DNA of 60,000 nucleotides from Symsagittifera roscoffensis (lineage: Eukaryota > Xenacoelomorpha > Acoela > Convolutidae), in the NCBI RefSeq assembly GCF_963678635.1, contig NC_087067.1, forward strand, positions 5,498,647 to 5,558,646. The letters are read 5' to 3'. The notes under the pieces are model-generated. The model had not been told where the DNA came from and made no database searches. It worked only from the letters and a program-made list of their open reading frames with translations. The position numbers and the translations under genes were made by a program. Shown in pieces: positions 30,701-40,007 of this stretch. Position 1 is the stretch's first letter, and every line of letters begins with the position of its first letter.

Positions 30701-33700
30701 ATGGCAGACCGATTCTGGAACTCCGTGCCCGCGGCTCTGAAGAAGCCCACTCTTGACGAGCTGTACAGACGCTTGAGGGACCTGGACTACACCCAGATAG
30801 ACGAGAGAATGGCGGTGATGCTGAATGCGATCCTCCAGTTGGAGGACCAGGGTGAGTGCAGGGAGTCTGCGACGGAGGCTGTCTTGATGGTCGGCTACAC
30901 CACCGAGGGCATATCAAATCGAGAACAGACCAGATGGTTATCCTGGAAGGCGGATGGAGGAGTAAGGGGCTTTGACTTGGCAAGAAATCCTGGCCTGAGT
31001 AACAACACCGAACACGGCGCAGGAGAGTTCCCGCTACCGACGAGACCAACAGCAAGGTCCACAGGCCAGAGCTCGAGTAAGGTGCCGTCGATGTCGCGAG
31101 CGCAACAGACGACCGAGGCATATCCGGATCTGGGGGTTCTAAAGAAAGAGCTCGAGAAGGCGCTGAAGGAAAGGAATAAAGCGAACCTCGATCGGGATCA
31201 GGCGAAGCTGGACAGGGAGAAGCTTCAGCTGGAGAGAGACCAGGCAGTCGACGAGCGAGATCAGACGTTGAAATTACTTGAGATGCTAAGGGCTGAACAT
31301 CAGCAGGAGCTAAGGGTGCGGGAGAACGTCGCGAATCGTGATCAACTGAAGTCGGAGTTGGAAAGGATAGAACAGCGACAACGCGAGCTTGACGCACAGA
31401 AGGGAGCCAGGTCAAACGAACGAGTGGTGACCAGCTCGAGGCCAGAGTCGCGCATGGAGGTGGATGAAGCTCCCAGGGCTAGAGGACGGTTCAACCTTGA
31501 CCGCGAGGCCAGAGAACACATGAGTGAAGGGTTGGAGGTCTGGATACCGAATGACGTGACGCCTTCCTTGCGCAACCTAGAGACACAACCTGTACGTCCT
31601 CTGATGGATGTGGTGTTACCAGGATATACCCCAACCTCGACCTCGAGTGGCAGTCAGGTGAGCGGCGCCTCATCGCGCCTGAAGGAGCTAGGCGAGAAAT
31701 TGCAGCAGCAGAGTCGTGAAAGATCGACAAGGCCAGAGCTTCCCCCAACTTGGAGGGAACAGCCGGTCAGGAATGTCGTGATCGCAAGCTATAAGAAGAA
31801 TACAGAAGGGAACTACCACAGGCACAATCGGCTGGACTGGAGTGCGGAACAGGGAGCCAGGAGGGACTGCTTCCATGACGCAGCCTGGGTGGAGTATCTA
31901 GCGCCACCTCGTGTGCCAGAGGGTGCAGTTCACCTAATTATAGGGGATAGCCTGGTGCGGGTGTTGACCCAGATACGGTCACATTGGCAGACAGGAGTCT
32001 TGAGTTTCGCTGGAGCTGCCACGCCACAGATGTTGGCAACCCTGGACATGCTAGGGATGACCAAAGTTTACACAGTGACCCTGATGGTTGGGACCAACGA
32101 CGTGTCAAGGGGAGAAGCGAGGAAAGTAACGAGGCTGTGCGACAAGATGAGCTGCCTTCTTGAGGAACTGAGGATCCAGATGGACCCCATCCTGCTGACG
32201 GTATGCACGGTCCCCTACAACATGATGTTTGATCAGCACGCCCTAGAGATGAACCAGAAGGTGCGGAGCCTGAACAAGGTGATCCGAGACATACACCGAA
32301 AGAGTGTGCTTCCTCTCAGGCTGTTGGACATAGCAGAACACATGGAGAAAAAGGGATTCCCTGAAGACACCTCAAAAGATGGAATCCATTTCGATAGGCC
32401 AAGGGGAGCGGAGTGGCTGAACGACGTCTTCCAGGAACACATAAACACGCTAGAGGCGGACCTGCTGGAGACAGCCCAATTCACTTTAGGACCACCTCCC
32501 AACCCACCATTCCTTGCCTCGAGGGCCTTGGCTGGTCGTTTGGGAGCGAGAGTTGATACTAGAGACAGTTCAAGGAGCAATCAGACCCGATTGCAGAGTG
32601 CCACGCCAATGGAGTCGGAGGAGGTAGAGTCATCAACACCTCCGGGCTCGGCGATGTCCTCTGTGGTGGTGGCAGATGGCAGGAGAGAAAAGAAGTCTAT
32701 GGAGACTGCCCGCTTGAGATATCCTGAGAAGGTGAAGGAACTGGATCTAGAGAGTTTGGAATGCAGACGAGAGTTGGCGGAAACCCTGGGGATCGAAAGA
32801 GTGTCGCACGAGGATTTGAATAGACATCATTGCGTAGACTGGTTGAAAGCTCACGAGGCGCACTTCTCGAGAGCGAAGTTAATGGAGACCACAGACCTGA
32901 CTGGAATTCCCACAAAAGCGATCATGGGACCCATTAACTACAGGCCTCTCAAGCTGTTGGGGAGTCCTGGACTTATAATAGAACCTCTCAAGCACCGAAC
33001 TGGCATCGCCAGGATCAGGTTGGCAACCCCGGCGCAGTTAAAGGTGGTAGACAAGCTACTCAATCCGGGGGGAATGGAATTGCCTGATGCCGCTTACGAA
33101 GGGCCGAAGTTGGCAGAAGATCCCAGGTACGGGAAGCCCTGTGGTGGCACCCAACTGGCCAAAACTCTGGCAGTTTATGATAGAGCAGATCCAGCTGCTG
33201 CAAGAGTAGTCATTGTGGCGGGATCGGACTTCGAAGGAACGTCTCCCAAGTTGTTCTGGCCGGAGACTCTGGTATACTCCTTGCCAGGAGCCGAATTGAA
33301 CCAGATGTTGACTCTAGTGGTGGCAATAAAGTCGGAGATGCCCTGTGAACCTGAGCTGCTATTGTTTGCAGGAATGAATGATCACCTGCACGCGATGGGA
33401 CTTCTTGAGCGACTGAAGGGCAAGGAGATTCCGACATCAAGGAAGATATGGGAGGCTATTCAGGCGTTATTTGCGGCGATGAATGAGGTACAAGAGAACG
33501 TAGCCTCGAGATTTGGGTCTAAGACGAAGGTGGTGTTTACCACATCCCCAGGATACGCAAATATGCCACCCGCCCTACAATTCGTGTACGCGGTCTTGAT
33601 CCTGATAGCAGAAGGGAGTGAATGGCGGATTCTGATGGCAGCCCCCAATCGAGAGCTGGAGCCATCGAACTTGAGGCTTTACAAATCAGAATTGCCGGCG

Positions 33701-36700
33701 GCATGGGCTGACATATCTCATGCACTGAGGGGCTTTTACGGACTGGCCGACGTCCTGATTGTATTGGATGAGGTACTCTTGCTAGAGGTATCGAACTTTG
33801 CTAGACAACTCAAGTTCAGCCCAGTCATCGGGGACGACCACCCGGCGATAAACCAGTTGACGGCCAGCCTGTGGTTCCGGAGTATGGATGTGAAAGTCGC
33901 AAATTCCACCAGCAGGTCTAGAGGTCCCAGCAACGAGAGAAGAAATGTGGTCGAGACGGAGAAACAGTTAGAATCGATGAAATATCGCTTGACTCAAGAG
34001 AATGGCTGGTGGCCATTCCTGACACCAAGGCTGGAGAACGTCACGAATAAAACGAGGGAGGAAGCACCACTCCTCGTGAAACAAATCTGGAGTTTTCTAG
34101 AGAAGCAACTGGAGCTAGCTGAAACGAGAGACATGACGGTGGCTAGATTTGTCTCGGCCGCCAATGAAGTGACGATTGGAGGATTTTGGAGAGAGCACGC
34201 CAACGGCGAATTGAAGACTAGGAGAGATTACGAGATTCTCAAGTTCTTGAGTCCTTGCTGGGAGAAAGAATTCTTGGCAGGAGTGTTCGGCACCACGGCG
34301 ACTATCTTCGGAGCCTTCGTACAGGTGATACTGGGCATGTCCATCAGCCTGCTCTTGGCCCTGTATTTGGTTTACCCCAGATACTTGTTCAACATGGGCC
34401 CAGCATACATGTTTAGTCGAGGAGTGGAGACACTTCGAGTTGATGGGTATCTGGCACTAGTACTCTTGACCCATGGGGAATTGGTGTCGTTTCATCGGTT
34501 AATGGAATATGGAGAACCTCTGTCTATGGGGAGAGTCCACACGAGCATTGAAACCAGCTCCTACAAGTGTGCCGCAGGGTTGAAGAAACTGCTGGTGCAA
34601 TACCTCATGATGCAGAATCGATACATGACGGGTGAAGATGAGAACCCAACCTCGAGAGAAGAATGGGAGAAGGCGAACAGAGGGATGCCTCTGTTGACGG
34701 ACCTGTGCCTGGCAATGAGGTCGGACCCAATGGGGATAATCCGGGGTCTAGAGGAGGTGGTGACCTGCATCTATGGTCCAGCAGTGACGTACGCGTTTCC
34801 AGATCCCCTGGTGATAACGTATCGTCACTCGGTGACGCACTTGAGTCTCATCAGCGTACTGGATGGTACAGCGCTGAATTGGTGTCAGCAGGAGGTGCTC
34901 AGGGCGCGTATGAGCAACACGGTACTCTTCGGAAAAGTGAAAGATGCCGAGATGATGGTGTGCTACTTCAGGGGACAAATGCAAAGTAGAATGGGAGGCA
35001 AGCGAGAGGGCCCCATTGAAATGTATCCAAAGTTTTGGAACCTAAACCCATTGACGGCCGACGGACGAGAAGTCTTGAGAATCCCCGCCTGGAAGGAGTG
35101 CTTTACACTAGTCAAGAGGGAGCTGGAGGCCATAATGGAGAAAGAAATCCTACCAGCCACCATGCCTGAGTTCCCGACAGTCAGGAGGATGACCTTGGGA
35201 ATGAATAGTCCCTTGGTGGTTCCCTCCATAATGGCGAAGATGATGACGGAGGAAACGCAGAGGCATTTCACGGATGGCTGGGATCCCCTGTTCATCGGCT
35301 ACACGGCGGCAGTCTACTTCCACACCAGCGAGATGAAGGTAAATTCGTGGACGACGCAAGCGAAAAAGAGTAGAGGTTCGCAGCCCCCTGGATATGAAGT
35401 GCGGAAAGTCTTGAGGACTCTTGAGAAGGAAGGACTTGAGAATATGCTACCCATATGGGATGATGGCAGGATGATCGTGATGGAGGGGCACGTCGCATTG
35501 GTGGACGAAATGAAATTTGCCACGAGAAAATACAAGGCACCCTATGGCTTGGAACAAGTAGAAGTGACACAGGAGGGAACAGAACTAGATGCAGCAGGTC
35601 AACTGCATGTAGCCCTGACGGAATATAAAAAGCTGGATCCTACGACACCGTCACCACTGTCTGTAGACACGCCTGGAGACAAGAGGAGTGGACCCGTTGA
35701 GGATCGATTCAAAAGAATTCTCGAGAGAAGAAGAAATGAATCAGAGGAAGAGAGTATGGATGAAACTCTCAGTGAAGCTGGAGAAGACATGGAGGTGGGG
35801 AATACGCCTGAACCAGGGCCATCAGGGGAGGAACTCACCACTCAAGAGCTGTTGAAAGACTTGAGCGAAGAGAATTGGGCAGATACTGCCACCCCACCTC
35901 TGAACCCGTCCCCGCGGAAGAACCTAGAGTTGCCATTGGCAGGTGAGACCTTCAATATGGGGATGTTACTCTTGAGCTCGGAGGAAAGGGAGAAGAACAC
36001 GTTCGAAGGGAACAGGGACATATTCTTGGGATCTCTCGAGGATGACGCTTGGCAGGAATTCCTGGAGGAATTCAATCGAGAAGTGGGCAGCGAGACGACG
36101 CTGGACAAGTTCAAGAAGGAACTGTGGGACGCAGTAGTGAGATTCGGGGAACCGCTCCTGATAGGAACGGGCCTGGATGAGAAAGCAAGAAAAGAGCTGC
36201 TGAACAAGCTAGTGGAGCTGAGGAACGCACGATCGAAGACTAGAAAAGAGAAATGTGAGGACAGCTCTACTCTGAAACAAAAAGCTGTGGATAAAATGGT
36301 TGATGATATAAAAAGGGATAAGGTTGGGACTAGTAATATGATTAAAAGTACTAATATCCTTAAGGCTCGAGCAGGGGGGAGGCAAGAGTTGGAAGGAGTG
36401 GATGGAGAGGTCGAATCAATGATGATAGCCACAACACCCTCGAGCAGAGATGTGAAGACTCGCAAGAGGAAGAGAGAAGTGGAAGGATGGGGTAGTCCTT
36501 CAGTGGATGCTGTTTCGGAAGGAAACTTGAGAGAGACGGCGCCCATCGTTTTGGCTCGATGCAAGACGGCGGCATACAAGAACAGCTCGGAGCTCAGGAA
36601 ACCACTTGAAGTAGAAAAGGAAATAGAGGTTTCCGCCAGTTCGACGTCAGAAGAAGACTTCAAGCCTCAGAAGATAAACGTGAAGAGAGGTTCAACGAAC

Positions 36701-37702
36701 GGACAGGTAGGGGAAGTGGAGATCGGCAAAGAATGGATCTCGAAGGCACATCAGGACATGGGCAAACAAGTGACGAGTGATCCATTGGAGAGGAACAAGA
36801 CGAGGAACACTTCCCGGACGTGGTGGGTGGCCCTCGAAACATTGAAGGAAATGGAGGACTGCTTGAAGAAGTTGGACAGTGGAATAGCTCGCAAGCGACG
36901 CAATTGGGCCACCCAGCAAAAAGCCGAGGTTAATAAGATAGAGATGGCAAGTCATCTGAAGAGGTCCTGGCAGAGTTTGTTGAATGATCATTTTGAAGAG
37001 GCGATGAGGACATCCTCATCAGCACCGCCACTAATGGCGAATCCCTTCGTTAGAACTGCGGGACAATTAATGTTCACCTGGAGTCTGGTGGGAATAGAGT
37101 TGGAGACATTGACCTCGTATGACAGGCTGAAGTTGGGAAGCAAGAAGCTAGAGGTGCATCAGGCACTGATGCAACACGTGGCCAGGGACAATTCAGGCTT
37201 GAGCCTGGCTAGAAGAAAAGATGCCACATGTTTCTTGAGATGGATAATGTCAATGATGTCTGATAGCACCATCCTGGCATGCCACCAGAGAGCAAGTGGA
37301 AGTAAAACCATGGAGAAAAGAGTCTCAACGATCATCTTGAACGTATATCAGAGTACAGGAATAGAGAAAGAAGATGGTTCCAGACTATCCTTAGAGAACC
37401 ATCGAAAGCTGGACGAGGTACGGAGGTTCTCTAATAAGAAGTTCGAGGAAGAACATGATGTTCACCGTAACCTGGCCTCGTCAGAACAGTACTCGAGACT
37501 CAGTGAGAAGGGGGAATTCCAATATGTGTCTGGAGTGATGGGAATAGCCTACAATCCCTTCTTAGACTCGGAAGCTGGAGGAGCCCACAGAAACCATGAG
37601 GTAGCGGAGCTACTGAAGTTTTGGACAGAAAGAATAATGGAAATAGACGCGGTGGAAAAAGAGGGGCCGAGCCTGGGCCTGATTCTTGAGAAAACAAGGT
37701 GA
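30701..37702 (+). CDS. ORF3 N-terminal part: coiled coil, SGNH hydrolase, second SGNH-like domain, unknown
   Basis: 2,333 codons in the place of env. There is no signal peptide. Residues about 145-255 form a charged coiled coil. The SGNH hydrolase domain covers about 405-590: GDSL at 415-418 (nucleophile Ser417), a block II Gly in SFAGAAT, GTND at 464-467, and DGIH at 560-563 (triad Asp560 and His563). A second, similarly built module at about 835-1010 has GSDF (841-844, where GDS would be expected) and GMNDH (891-895), so it is probably catalytically altered. A hydrophobic stretch at about 1198-1226 could cross or enter a membrane. Residues from about 1650 on are acidic and low-complexity, then unknown. 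The end (residue 2333) is caused by a 4-bp deletion relative to the left copy. Confidence 0.85.
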   Translation: MADRFWNSVPAALKKPTLDELYRRLRDLDYTQIDERMAVMLNAILQLEDQGECRESATEAVLMVGYTTEGISNREQTRWLSWKADGGVRGFDLARNPGLSNNTEHGAGEFPLPTRPTARSTGQSSSKVPSMSRAQQTTEAYPDLGVLKKELEKALKERNKANLDRDQAKLDREKLQLERDQAVDERDQTLKLLEMLRAEHQQELRVRENVANRDQLKSELERIEQRQRELDAQKGARSNERVVTSSRPESRMEVDEAPRARGRFNLDREAREHMSEGLEVWIPNDVTPSLRNLETQPVRPLMDVVLPGYTPTSTSSGSQVSGASSRLKELGEKLQQQSRERSTRPELPPTWREQPVRNVVIASYKKNTEGNYHRHNRLDWSAEQGARRDCFHDAAWVEYLAPPRVPEGAVHLIIGDSLVRVLTQIRSHWQTGVLSFAGAATPQMLATLDMLGMTKVYTVTLMVGTNDVSRGEARKVTRLCDKMSCLLEELRIQMDPILLTVCTVPYNMMFDQHALEMNQKVRSLNKVIRDIHRKSVLPLRLLDIAEHMEKKGFPEDTSKDGIHFDRPRGAEWLNDVFQEHINTLEADLLETAQFTLGPPPNPPFLASRALAGRLGARVDTRDSSRSNQTRLQSATPMESEEVESSTPPGSAMSSVVVADGRREKKSMETARLRYPEKVKELDLESLECRRELAETLGIERVSHEDLNRHHCVDWLKAHEAHFSRAKLMETTDLTGIPTKAIMGPINYRPLKLLGSPGLIIEPLKHRTGIARIRLATPAQLKVVDKLLNPGGMELPDAAYEGPKLAEDPRYGKPCGGTQLAKTLAVYDRADPAAARVVIVAGSDFEGTSPKLFWPETLVYSLPGAELNQMLTLVVAIKSEMPCEPELLLFAGMNDHLHAMGLLERLKGKEIPTSRKIWEAIQALFAAMNEVQENVASRFGSKTKVVFTTSPGYANMPPALQFVYAVLILIAEGSEWRILMAAPNRELEPSNLRLYKSELPAAWADISHALRGFYGLADVLIVLDEVLLLEVSNFARQLKFSPVIGDDHPAINQLTASLWFRSMDVKVANSTSRSRGPSNERRNVVETEKQLESMKYRLTQENGWWPFLTPRLENVTNKTREEAPLLVKQIWSFLEKQLELAETRDMTVARFVSAANEVTIGGFWREHANGELKTRRDYEILKFLSPCWEKEFLAGVFGTTATIFGAFVQVILGMSISLLLALYLVYPRYLFNMGPAYMFSRGVETLRVDGYLALVLLTHGELVSFHRLMEYGEPLSMGRVHTSIETSSYKCAAGLKKLLVQYLMMQNRYMTGEDENPTSREEWEKANRGMPLLTDLCLAMRSDPMGIIRGLEEVVTCIYGPAVTYAFPDPLVITYRHSVTHLSLISVLDGTALNWCQQEVLRARMSNTVLFGKVKDAEMMVCYFRGQMQSRMGGKREGPIEMYPKFWNLNPLTADGREVLRIPAWKECFTLVKRELEAIMEKEILPATMPEFPTVRRMTLGMNSPLVVPSIMAKMMTEETQRHFTDGWDPLFIGYTAAVYFHTSEMKVNSWTTQAKKSRGSQPPGYEVRKVLRTLEKEGLENMLPIWDDGRMIVMEGHVALVDEMKFATRKYKAPYGLEQVEVTQEGTELDAAGQLHVALTEYKKLDPTTPSPLSVDTPGDKRSGPVEDRFKRILERRRNESEEESMDETLSEAGEDMEVGNTPEPGPSGEELTTQELLKDLSEENWADTATPPLNPSPRKNLELPLAGETFNMGMLLLSSEEREKNTFEGNRDIFLGSLEDDAWQEFLEEFNREVGSETTLDKFKKELWDAVVRFGEPLLIGTGLDEKARKELLNKLVELRNARSKTRKEKCEDSSTLKQKAVDKMVDDIKRDKVGTSNMIKSTNILKARAGGRQELEGVDGEVESMMIATTPSSRDVKTRKRKREVEGWGSPSVDAVSEGNLRETAPIVLARCKTAAYKNSSELRKPLEVEKEIEVSASSTSEEDFKPQKINVKRGSTNGQVGEVEIGKEWISKAHQDMGKQVTSDPLERNKTRNTSRTWWVALETLKEMEDCLKKLDSGIARKRRNWATQQKAEVNKIEMASHLKRSWQSLLNDHFEEAMRTSSSAPPLMANPFVRTAGQLMFTWSLVGIELETLTSYDRLKLGSKKLEVHQALMQHVARDNSGLSLARRKDATCFLRWIMSMMSDSTILACHQRASGSKTMEKRVSTIILNVYQSTGIEKEDGSRLSLENHRKLDEVRRFSNKKFEEEHDVHRNLASSEQYSRLSEKGEFQYVSGVMGIAYNPFLDSEAGGAHRNHEVAELLKFWTERIMEIDAVEKEGPSLGLILEKTR

Positions 37703-39249
37703 TAAGCATACCGCGCTCAAACAAGAGAGTTGAAGTGAACATGGGCGGTGGAAATGGCTTGTTAACCACGAACTTGGGAGTGATATGGAAGCTACTAAGA
37801 CCCTCCTGGTGTCCACATCCCCATGCGAGTCTAATCGAGGAAACCACGGAGCGAGTGAGGTTAGCACCAACGGAAGATGAAGATCTGGCGAAGTTGAGTG
37901 TGCTACATAAGCTAATCACGCCCCAGATGCAAGAGCCAAGCGAAAGGACGAGCGACCCCGGGTCAGCAAAGAAATTGGAGCCGGGTAGCTGTCTGGATTC
38001 GACGTGTGGGAACGGAGAGCACATCTGCGATGGACGGTCATGCGTCAGAATACTGTCGTTTCAAAAAGAAGACCTGGTCACTTGGTTCGAAGACATCACA
38101 GAAAGGGAGAAAAGTGAAGTGCAAATAATAGCGGAATGTTACGCGAGAACCACGGTGAATATAGCGACAGCTCTCGGATTCTTCTCGAGAATGTGTGGTC
38201 TGCAGGCACTGGAGAGACTGGAATCTGAACATCATTTAGTGACGGCGTTGAGCGTAGAATCATGGCCCGGGGTGTTGCAGGTGACTCAAAAACACATCCG
38301 GAGCTGGAAGGTTGGTCTTGAGGCGGAAATGGGATTTCCCATGAGCGAAGCTTATGGCTTGCCATTGAACGCGAAATCGCTGATAGGGTCAATGATGGCC
38401 AACTTGTGCGGAAGTCACTACCCGCTACACATGGCGATGGTGGAAGTGTCCAGCCAGAGAATACTGGTGGACAAGGCCTTCTCAGTGCCCAAGTGCGTGA
38501 GGTTGGCTCGGATGTCGCATCACTCGCACAAGTTGTTGAGAAAAATCAAAGGGACAGTACCGAAAGAATTGAGAGATGACTTAAGCGAAATCTGGGGAGA
38601 AGATCTTCTGAAGTTGGAAAGAGAAAACACAAGCGATCACGAGAGACAAAACGTGATCGGAAAACCTGTGGGAAGTACTCCGAACCTGGAAGATAACGAC
38701 ACGATGCACGAGAAAATGATGGAGCTTGAGCCTCTCTTGGAAGCCTCAGGGGAGCGTAATCTCAGGAGCATTGAGATCTCTCATGGGGAAAGCCCATGCC
38801 ACTGTTTGGCACAAACGGTGTGGTATCCAGATCACAAGAACCTTTGCCTGGTGTGGGATGTGGAAGAGATTCGGTCGATCGGACTACCGGATCACCGGCA
38901 GAAGGTGACGCTCTTAGTAGTGAGTACGATGTTAGCTCTGAGATGGATAGAAGAGAATATAACGAAGTATCGGGAGGCGACGACGCCAACGGCTGAGTCA
39001 ATATACGCGATAGACTACAGCAGGAGACTCGAGTTGTTTGAGACTGCGTGCAAAGTATTCGCCATACCGACGGAAGTCAGGCACGTATGGAGTCGCTTGA
39101 GGTACTTTCCATGGTTTCGGGCGACACTGACGTCTTGGTTGTACATGACAACGAAAGATCACATGAGAAAACAAAAAAAAAGAGTATCGACAGTTCCAGG
39201 CCGAGATTGGGCCGGAAGCTTTCAAGAGACCCCTGCTAACCCATCGTAA
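37699..39249 (+). pseudogene. ORF3 third quarter, shifted frame (right element)
   Basis: 516 codons continuing ORF3 after the 4-bp deletion. The left copy reads through here without interruption, so this is one protein interrupted, not a separate gene; the Met at 37699 is incidental. It contains the Cys patch (GSCLDSTCGNGEHICDGRSC) and a long region with mixed helices of unknown function. It ends in an A9 run near 39175 that is one base longer than the left copy's corresponding segment, and the frame shifts back afterwards. Confidence 0.8.
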
Positions 39250-39274
39250 TGCGATCACGACAGGATGGAAAAGA

Positions 39275-39577
39275 GTGGGTAAGATGTCTAGAGACAATAC
39301 CAAAGCGAGGGAGTCGATACTAGAGGAAGACCTGGCAAAGAACGTGAGCTTGAGCCTGCACAACTCCTTTTGCTTGAACCGAGAAGCTAGGGTGAAGGCA
39401 CTACCCAACCAAGCAAAGAGGTTGCAGGAGCAGAGAGAATGGATGCGATCCTATGAACAGCTGAAGGCTTGGGAGGAGATTGTGATTAGTTCCGATGATG
39501 AAGAGGAACTGTTGAGACAGTTTGCCGCATCTAGCACTTCAGGATGCAGTACCTCCAAGGCGAAGAGTACGAGATGA
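39275..39577 (+). pseudogene. ORF3 C-terminal tail (right element)
   Basis: 100 codons in the original ORF3 frame (the -4 and +1 changes upstream cancel). They match the C-terminus of the left copy fragment 925-1482 almost exactly. The tail has basic and then acidic segments (SSDDEEELL) and a Ser/Thr/Lys-rich end. Without the breaks ORF3 would span about 2,960 codons. Confidence 0.8.
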
Positions 39578-40007
39578 ATGGGCAAATCGGATGGATCTTG
39601 AGTCTTGAGAGGGAAGGGGGGCTTGAGCGTGGATCCGAGTGAAACTTGGATTCACGAAAAAGAAATTTTAACAAAGCAAATATTGTTACTAATATACTAT
39701 ATTTATTATATAAATCGAAATGCTGCATGACAATTTCCTGATTGAATAGGACAAAAGAGATTTTAAAATGATTGGCTTGAAAAGCGAAAATTCAAGGGTG
39801 CAGGTGTATGCAGATTTTGGTTGCTGTTTAGCAATAGTGTGAAAATTTTAAATGGCTGTGAATTTTGGGGTGTAGATAAGCTTAAATCTGCTGCAAACTT
39901 CTGTAAATGACCACTGGCACTGTATCTTGAGCAACACTCGGTTTTTCTGGGACTCACTGGCAGAAGACAGCGCGCGATGAGGACATCGATCTCGAGTCCG
40001 GGGAGTA
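39578..40007 (+). other. ORF3 3' untranslated segment and polypurine tract
   Basis: About 430 bp with no gene. It ends with CCGGGGAGTA (39998-40007) directly before the LTR TG, a short purine tract suited to priming plus-strand DNA synthesis. The same tract is present in reverse at 495-505 for the left element. Confidence 0.7.

Noticed and set aside
35842-36663. 273-residue antisense ORF within ORF3 (and similar ones at 29448-30077, 37500-38024, 3842-4429)
   Set aside because: They lie opposite conserved sense coding sequence in a stop-poor frame, are Ser/Leu/Pro-rich and carry no motifs.
30701-37702. ORF3 as a classical envelope glycoprotein
   Set aside because: No signal peptide, no furin-like site with fusion peptide, no C-terminal transmembrane anchor. 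The domains seen are enzymatic.
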